Program-made: the position numbers and the translations under genes | NCBI GenBank assembly: GCA_937895305.1 | Contig: CALAXS010000811.1 | Span: 1 to 5,007, forward strand | Direction: 5' to 3' | DNA: 5,007 nucleotides | Source: an uncultured bacterium | GTDB lineage: Bacteria; Hydrogenedentota; Hydrogenedentia; Hydrogenedentales; JAEUWI01 | Notes under the pieces: generated by a model | Seen by the model: only the letters and a program-made list of their open reading frames with translations | Databases searched by the model: none | What the model was told of the DNA's origin: nothing | Part shown: piece after piece, positions 1 to 3,006 of the stretch | How the letters are laid out: every line of letters starts with the position of its first letter | Position numbering within the stretch: the stretch's first letter is position 1

Positions 1-7
1 AAATGAA

Positions 8-21
8 AATGATTTATCATT
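8..21. promoter_or_regulatory. Palindromic operator-like site, possibly Fur/Zur-family
   Basis: AATGATTTATCATT is a perfect inverted repeat: two 6-base arms, AATGAT and ATCATT, around TT. It ends 5 bases before the start codon of the His/Cys-rich protein at 27. The arms match the half-sites of Fur boxes (AATGAT/ATCATT in the classical consensus), but the spacer is 2 bases where classical Fur boxes have 1. A metal-sensing Fur-family repressor is a reasonable guess because the downstream protein looks metal-related. The AT-rich site may simply overlap the -10 region of that gene. Sequence further upstream lies outside the window. Confidence 0.4.
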
Positions 22-26
22 AGTGA

Positions 27-389
27 ATGCAAAGGGCCATAACAAATCGTATCGCTGCACAGCGTTTCCTGCTGAGTGTACTTACACTCGCGCTGTTTCT
101 TGCGCCCATGATCATGCCATTACACCACGCATGGGAACATACAATCCAGTTATCCCATAGCTGTGGATTTCAATTGGTGGACAGCAATGCGCATGACGAA
201 GCCCATGAATTGAATTGTGCATTGTGCACATTCCACACTGGCAACGATTTTAACGCGCTATTCCTGAGCCAGCCCGCTGTACAGAACGTCACCATTCCAT
301 CATATTTGCCTGAATCCACTGCTGTAATGATTGCGCAAGTCCATGAGACCATTCATAGTCGGGGTCCTCCCGCAACGACTTTTTCCTGA
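27..389 (+). CDS. Small exported His/Cys-rich protein, DUF2946-like, putative metal-related
   Basis: A 120-residue protein of unproven function. Residues 12-30 (RFLLSVLTLALFLAPMIM) form a hydrophobic signal peptide or membrane anchor after a basic N-terminus, so the rest should lie outside the cytoplasm. Then come H33, H34 and H38, H44 and C46, and a cluster H60-x3-C64-x2-C67-x2-H70 (HELNCALCTFH) that looks able to bind a metal ion. The protein ends with RGPPA (112-116). A hydrophobic start, a central CxxC with histidines and a C-terminal R-x-PP are what I recall of DUF2946-type proteins, often found beside copper or TonB-receptor genes; the match is from memory. The ATG directly follows an in-frame TGA, so it is the earliest start possible. 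No Shine-Dalgarno sequence precedes it, and a shorter form cannot be excluded. The palindrome at 8-21 suggests metal-dependent control. The preceding neighbour is outside the window. Confidence 0.72.
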   Translation: MQRAITNRIAAQRFLLSVLTLALFLAPMIMPLHHAWEHTIQLSHSCGFQLVDSNAHDEAHELNCALCTFHTGNDFNALFLSQPAVQNVTIPSYLPESTAVMIAQVHETIHSRGPPATTFS

Positions 390-439
390 GTCGAAATATT
401 CTCCATCTTCAATAACTTAATAAACTCGACCGTGCCAGG

Positions 440-466
440 TTCGTGATTTTTCACGGATTGGTTTTT
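440..466 (+). terminator. Weak possible intrinsic terminator
   Basis: TTCGTGA (440-446) and TCACGGA (451-457) form a 7-bp stem with one G-T pair around a TTTT loop, followed by TTGG and then five T. The T run is offset from the stem by four bases, so termination would be inefficient. It could end the transcript of the His/Cys protein, or be leader structure of the next gene. No other terminator is visible between the two genes. Confidence 0.3.
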
Positions 467-476
467 CTGGTCCTAC

Positions 477-480
477 AGGA
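477..480 (+). promoter_or_regulatory. Ribosome binding site deciding the prepilin start
   Basis: AGGA sits 10 bases before the ATG at 491. It supports that start over the in-frame GTG at 443, which would add 16 residues before the prepilin leader and falls inside a hairpin. The leader MNKKG beginning at 491 has the canonical form for type IV prepilin-like proteins. Confidence 0.55.
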
Positions 481-490
481 ATTATTTATC

Positions 491-1420
491 ATGAATAAAA
501 AAGGGTTTACCCTCATAGAGCTTCTCGTCGTTATCGGTATTATTGGCATTCTTGCCGCCATCCTGCTCCCGGCACTCGGTCGTGCACGGGAATCGGCACG
601 CCGTGCCAGCTGTCAGAATAACCTGAAACAACTTGGTATTGTCTTAAAGATGTATGCCAACGAATCCCGGAGTTCTACCTACCCCACCATGCAGGCGGTG
701 AACTGTGACGATGAACTACTCGGCATGAGTGGTATATTTCGTGGCGTTTCCGTCTATCCCGAATACCTGACGGACTGGAATGTGCTCATCTGTCCCAGCT
801 GGGCGAGTGCTGGAACCGCATTGGATGCTTACGATGGAGGCGATACTACGAATCCGTTATGGGAAGACATTGCAGGTTTTTCCAATAACGGTATCGTCGA
901 ACCCTGCGAAATTCTGGCCGAACCCTATTTATATTTCGGATATGCCATTAACACCAGCCTTTTTCAATCGGAGATTGATTTTGCTAACTTCGCTCTTGCG
1001 GTTGAAGGTTTTGGAGAAGAACTTGTAACAGCATATTCTGGTAATGGAAGCAATGGTGCCCTTGAGTTTATGGATAGCACCTGGACGCTGGAGGATGGTG
1101 GTACCCCATTGACTGTAGGAGGACGTAGCGAGATATTTCGTCTGAAAGAAGGTATTGAGCGATTCTTCCTGACCGACATTAACAATCCGGCTGCAACCGC
1201 AAAAGCCCAGTCTGAAATTGTGACCCTCTATGATTCCGTGGCGGAGGATGATCCCGCGCATTTCAATCACGTACCCGGTGGTGCCAACGTCCTCTTTATG
1301 GATGGTCATGTGGAGTTTACGCGCTGGACCCCGGGCGGTCGTGACACTCGACCCTTCCCTATGAACGAAGCTGGGTTTATTCTGCACGAAGCGACCCATG
1401 GCGAAGGACACAGTCATTAA
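491..1420 (+). CDS. Prepilin-like DUF1559 protein with H-X9-DG-type C-terminal motif
   Basis: A 309-residue pseudopilin-like protein. The N-terminus MNKKG|FTLIELLVVIGIIG is a class III prepilin signal: a short basic leader, a predicted prepilin-peptidase cut between G5 and F6, Glu at position +5 (E10), then a hydrophobic helix (about 6-28) that anchors the protein and packs into a pilus or type II-like pseudopilus. The conserved stretch around 31-58 (RARESARRASCQNNLKQLG) and the C-terminal HVPGGANVLFMDGHVEF (260-276) are the two hallmarks of DUF1559. The spacing is H260-x10-D271-G272, one residue longer than the name of the motif implies. The 59-250 region is the variable middle domain. The tail HEATHGEGHSH holds four histidines in 11 residues. 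These proteins occur as many scattered single copies in planctomycete- and verrucomicrobia-like genomes, and their function is unclear. No secretion-machinery gene is adjacent, and a strong terminator follows 17 bases downstream. Confidence 0.93.
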   Translation: MNKKGFTLIELLVVIGIIGILAAILLPALGRARESARRASCQNNLKQLGIVLKMYANESRSSTYPTMQAVNCDDELLGMSGIFRGVSVYPEYLTDWNVLICPSWASAGTALDAYDGGDTTNPLWEDIAGFSNNGIVEPCEILAEPYLYFGYAINTSLFQSEIDFANFALAVEGFGEELVTAYSGNGSNGALEFMDSTWTLEDGGTPLTVGGRSEIFRLKEGIERFFLTDINNPAATAKAQSEIVTLYDSVAEDDPAHFNHVPGGANVLFMDGHVEFTRWTPGGRDTRPFPMNEAGFILHEATHGEGHSH

Positions 1421-1437
1421 TCGTTCCCCAAGTAGAT

Positions 1438-1472
1438 GGCGGTATGGTACCTGACACCATGCCGCCTTTTTT
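1438..1472 (+). terminator. Strong intrinsic terminator after the prepilin-like gene
   Basis: GGCGGTATGGT (1438-1448) pairs with ACCATGCCGCC (1456-1466) as an 11-bp stem with a single G-T pair and a 7-base loop, followed directly by six T (1467-1472). It lies 17 bases after the stop at 1420 and separates this unit from the glycosyltransferase. Confidence 0.9.
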
Positions 1473-1479
1473 GTGCTGT

Positions 1480-1497
1480 GTAACAACACTGTGTTAC
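1480..1497. repeat. Inverted repeat upstream of the glycosyltransferase
   Basis: GTAACA (1480-1485) and TGTTAC (1492-1497) are perfect inverted arms around ACACTG. A second palindrome, AACACTGTGTT (1485-1495), is nested inside with its centre shifted by 1.5 bases. The site lies between the terminator and the start at 1511, where a promoter or operator would be expected. No convincing -35/-10 pair was seen there. It may be a regulator binding site or a small hairpin in the leader; nothing identifies a regulator. Confidence 0.35.
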
Positions 1498-1510
1498 CGT
1501 TCAAAACACT

Positions 1511-2635
1511 ATGACCATGCTGGATCAGCAACATATCGGCATTGATGCCCACTATATCGGCGCGCGCGCAGGGGGTAATGAAACCTACATGCGCAATCTC
1601 CTGGCGGGGCTTGCGCAGGTCTGCCCTGATGCCCGGATTACCGCGTTGACCAGTCAGGCCATACACCGCCAGGGGGGAGAAACGGCGGGCTTCCCTACCG
1701 CGCCCATCCCCACCAACTCGTCCTATCTGCGCGTCCCTTTTGCCCTGCCCTGGATGGCAAAAAAATACCACCTCGACCTGCTCCATGTGCAATACACCGC
1801 ACCACCGATCTGCCCTGTGCCCTATGTGGTGACCATGCACGACATCGTCGCCTATCGATTCCCGGAGTCCATGCCCTTCCTCGATCGGCATCGCCTCCGG
1901 CGTATGTCCCGAAGTACCCTTAATCGTGCCCGGCGTATTTTTACCGTCACCGAGGCCATGCGAACCGAGATTTGTAGCACCTTCCAGATAGACCCGGACA
2001 GGATTGATGTGGTACCCAATGCCCTCGCGCCCATCTATAACGAGACTATCACCGACGCCCGGCGAGAAGCGGTCCGGCAAAAGTATAATCTACCGGAAAA
2101 ATACATTCTCTACGTCGGCCTCCTCCAACCCCGCAAGAACCTTATCCGCCTCGCCCAGGCCTTCGCCAGACTCCGCGAAGAAGGCCTTGAGCATACCCTC
2201 GTCATCGTGGGGAAACGCGCCTGGCTCTACGGTGCCATGCTGGAAAATATGGAGGCCCTTAACCTGGGGGACCATCTACAATTCACCGATTATGTCGATA
2301 CCGTAGATCTTCCCATACTCTACAATCTGGCGGACGTATTTACCTTTGTGTCATTGTACGAAGGCTTTGGCATCCCGGTCATCGAGGCACTTGCCTGCGG
2401 TACGCCAGTATTGGCATCCACCGATCCTGCCCTTATGGAAGTCACCGGAGGCGGTGCCCTTTATCCCGATCCCCTTGATATAAAAGACATTACAGAGAAA
2501 TTGCGCATTCTCATCAACGACACCGAATTACGCAAAGAACTTGTTGCCAAAGGGCAGGACCACATCAAGCGATATAGTATAGGGAACATGGGCCAGGCTG
2601 CGGAAACTGGCTATAAAGCTGCGCTTGAAAGTTGA
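1511..2635 (+). CDS. Glycosyltransferase family 4 (GT-B fold)
   Basis: A 374-residue, full-length retaining glycosyltransferase of the GT4 / 'glycosyl transferases group 1' type. It should move a sugar from a nucleotide-sugar donor to a growing cell-surface glycan or lipid-linked sugar at the cytoplasmic face of the membrane. The N-terminal acceptor domain (about 8-180) opens with the glycine loop GARAGGNETY (17-26) and contains the HDIVAYRFP segment (110-118). The C-terminal donor domain (about 195-365) has YVGLLQPRKN (201-210), whose R208/K209 pair should contact donor phosphates, and EGFGIPVIE (284-292), the E-x7-E motif (E284, E292), followed by ALACGTPV. Donor and acceptor cannot be read from sequence. 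ATG 1511 and ATG 1517 are both possible starts, with no Shine-Dalgarno sequence before either. It stands alone: no other polysaccharide-synthesis gene is in the window. Its transcript probably runs on to the terminator at 2880-2910, since no terminator separates it from the micropeptide gene. Confidence 0.93.
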   Translation: MTMLDQQHIGIDAHYIGARAGGNETYMRNLLAGLAQVCPDARITALTSQAIHRQGGETAGFPTAPIPTNSSYLRVPFALPWMAKKYHLDLLHVQYTAPPICPVPYVVTMHDIVAYRFPESMPFLDRHRLRRMSRSTLNRARRIFTVTEAMRTEICSTFQIDPDRIDVVPNALAPIYNETITDARREAVRQKYNLPEKYILYVGLLQPRKNLIRLAQAFARLREEGLEHTLVIVGKRAWLYGAMLENMEALNLGDHLQFTDYVDTVDLPILYNLADVFTFVSLYEGFGIPVIEALACGTPVLASTDPALMEVTGGGALYPDPLDIKDITEKLRILINDTELRKELVAKGQDHIKRYSIGNMGQAAETGYKAALES

Positions 2636-2660
2636 AATCGCTACGGATCTTTGCTATATT
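2632..2660 (+). promoter_or_regulatory. Strong sigma-70-type promoter for the micropeptide unit
   Basis: TTGAAA (2632-2637), an exact 17-base spacer, then TATATT (2655-2660), with TG one base before the -10 hexamer (2652-2653) as in extended -10 promoters. Each hexamer differs from the consensus at one position. The -35 box overlaps the glycosyltransferase stop codon (2633-2635). Transcription should start near 2667, giving a leader of about 90 bases. Confidence 0.72.
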
Positions 2661-2666
2661 TAGCGC

Positions 2667-2756
2667 GTGAAGGCCGAACTACACCCGTATGTAGGGGGCT
2701 CGGTCGCGATAAAAAACCTCCAATTGAACGGGGGATAACTGAAGGAGCTTAAGAAT
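2667..2756 (+). promoter_or_regulatory. Structured 5' leader of the micropeptide gene
   Basis: The first half can fold: GGCCGA (2672-2677) pairs with TCGGTC (2700-2705), and inside it CTACA (2679-2683) pairs with TGTAG (2690-2694). After an A-rich joint, ACCTCC (2716-2721) equals the core of the 16S rRNA anti-Shine-Dalgarno. Within it, CCTCC can pair either with GGGGG (2730-2734), or CTCC with GGAG (2744-2747) of the ribosome binding site, extended by AA/TT across one mismatch. Those two pairings exclude each other, so the leader could hide or expose the start of translation. A GTG-initiated reading frame of 23 codons (2667-2738, TAA stop) runs through the same stretch, but has no ribosome binding site. 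No known riboswitch was recognised. Confidence 0.4.
2743..2747 (+). promoter_or_regulatory. Strong ribosome binding site of the micropeptide gene
   Basis: AGGAG lies 9 bases before the ATG at 2757, a near-ideal Shine-Dalgarno sequence and spacing. It is the main reason to accept such a short reading frame as a gene. By contrast, the glycosyltransferase and the His/Cys protein have no visible ribosome binding site. Confidence 0.75.
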
Positions 2757-2840
2757 ATGTTTGATTTTATTGGCGACATCTTCAAAGCCATCTTTGACTT
2801 TGTTGAAGGTGTATTTGACTTCCTGTTTGGCTGGATCTTC
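2757..2840 (+). repeat. Internal 33-base / 11-residue quasi-repeat in the micropeptide
   Basis: Residues 1-11 (2757-2789) and 12-22 (2790-2822) align without gaps, sharing F2/F13, D3/D14, F4/F15 and F9/F20, with I5/V16 and I8/V19 conservative. Residues 23-28 (2823-2840) start a third copy with F24, W26 and I27. At DNA level the copies begin TTTGATTTT and TTTGACTTT one codon in. An 11-residue period gives three helical turns, as in other amphipathic lipid-binding helices, so the repeat may reflect origin by duplication or selection for helix geometry. Confidence 0.6.
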
Positions 2841-2843
2841 TAA
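2757..2843 (+). CDS. 28-residue Phe-rich amphipathic micropeptide, unknown family
   Basis: I do not recognise this gene, and nothing in the sequence fixes its function. It begins MFDFIGDIFKA and continues IFDFVEGVFDF, then a six-residue end with W26. Nine of 28 residues are Phe, and Cys, Pro, Arg and His are absent. The only charged residues are D3, D7, K10, D14, E17 and D21, spaced 4-3-4-3-4. On an ideal helix they all fall within an arc of about 80 degrees, leaving a very wide hydrophobic face. This predicts a membrane-bound or self-associating helix with net charge near -4. There is no signal peptide or processing motif. The support for a real gene is its own promoter, a strong ribosome binding site and a terminator 36 bases after the stop. 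General analogies are phenol-soluble-modulin-like peptides, small membrane regulators, leaderless bacteriocins or hydrophobic toxins; none is shown by homology. Confidence 0.72.
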   Translation: MFDFIGDIFKAIFDFVEGVFDFLFGWIF

Positions 2844-2858
2844 GAAATCCGCTGAACC

Positions 2859-2874
2859 ACTAGTTTTTGCTAGT
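2859..2874 (+). other. Small hairpin before the micropeptide terminator
   Basis: ACTAG (2859-2863) and CTAGT (2870-2874) form a 5-bp stem with a TTTTTG loop in the 3' untranslated region. Together with the terminator stem at 2880 it gives the transcript two tandem 3' hairpins. It is short and could be coincidental. Confidence 0.3.
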
Positions 2875-2879
2875 ACGTA

Positions 2880-2910
2880 GGGCAACCTCTTTGAGGTTGT
2901 CCTTTTTTTT
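2880..2910 (+). terminator. Strong intrinsic terminator after the micropeptide gene
   Basis: GGGCAACCTC (2880-2889) pairs with GAGGTTGTCC (2893-2902) as a 10-bp stem with one G-T pair and a TTT loop, followed by eight T (2903-2910). It ends both the short transcript from the promoter at 2632-2660 and any read-through from the glycosyltransferase, and isolates the beta-helix gene. Confidence 0.93.
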
Positions 2911-2935
2911 ATGCCTAAGCACCACCCCGACTGCC

Positions 2936-2965
2936 TTGCATTACTACGTCCCGACAAGCCAATAT
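2936..2965 (+). promoter_or_regulatory. Possible promoter of the beta-helix gene
   Basis: TTGCAT (2936-2941), an 18-base spacer and CAATAT (2960-2965) make a moderate sigma-70-like match. Because a strong terminator ends at 2910, the downstream gene needs its own promoter in this 96-base gap, which raises the likelihood, but other placements are possible. Confidence 0.35.
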
Positions 2966-2992
2966 GAATGGTCCAATGTTCAAGACCTTCAA

Positions 2993-2999
2993 GGGAGGA
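2993..2999 (+). promoter_or_regulatory. Strong ribosome binding site of the beta-helix gene
   Basis: GGGAGGA is seven bases before the ATG at 3007. It fixes that start, which is also the one that gives a proper signal peptide. Confidence 0.8.
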
Positions 3000-3006
3000 T
3001 CGGGGA

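Noticed and set aside
929..2080. Long minus-strand reading frame of 383 codons
   Set aside because: It runs antisense across the end of the prepilin-like gene, a strong + strand terminator and the start of the glycosyltransferase. Its translation shows no coherent domain, and both + strand genes carry clear family motifs.
2757..2910. Type I toxin-antitoxin locus with an antisense RNA
   Set aside because: The peptide is small and hydrophobic, but it is strongly acidic and I found no convincing minus-strand promoter with a matching terminator. The terminator hairpin has no T run on the minus strand. The idea is not excluded, but there is no positive evidence for the antisense partner.
2679..2957. 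Minus-strand reading frame of 92 codons across the micropeptide locus
   Set aside because: It would be transcribed through the terminator hairpin in the wrong sense, has no promoter or ribosome binding site visible, and lacks family features. The + strand signals explain the locus better.
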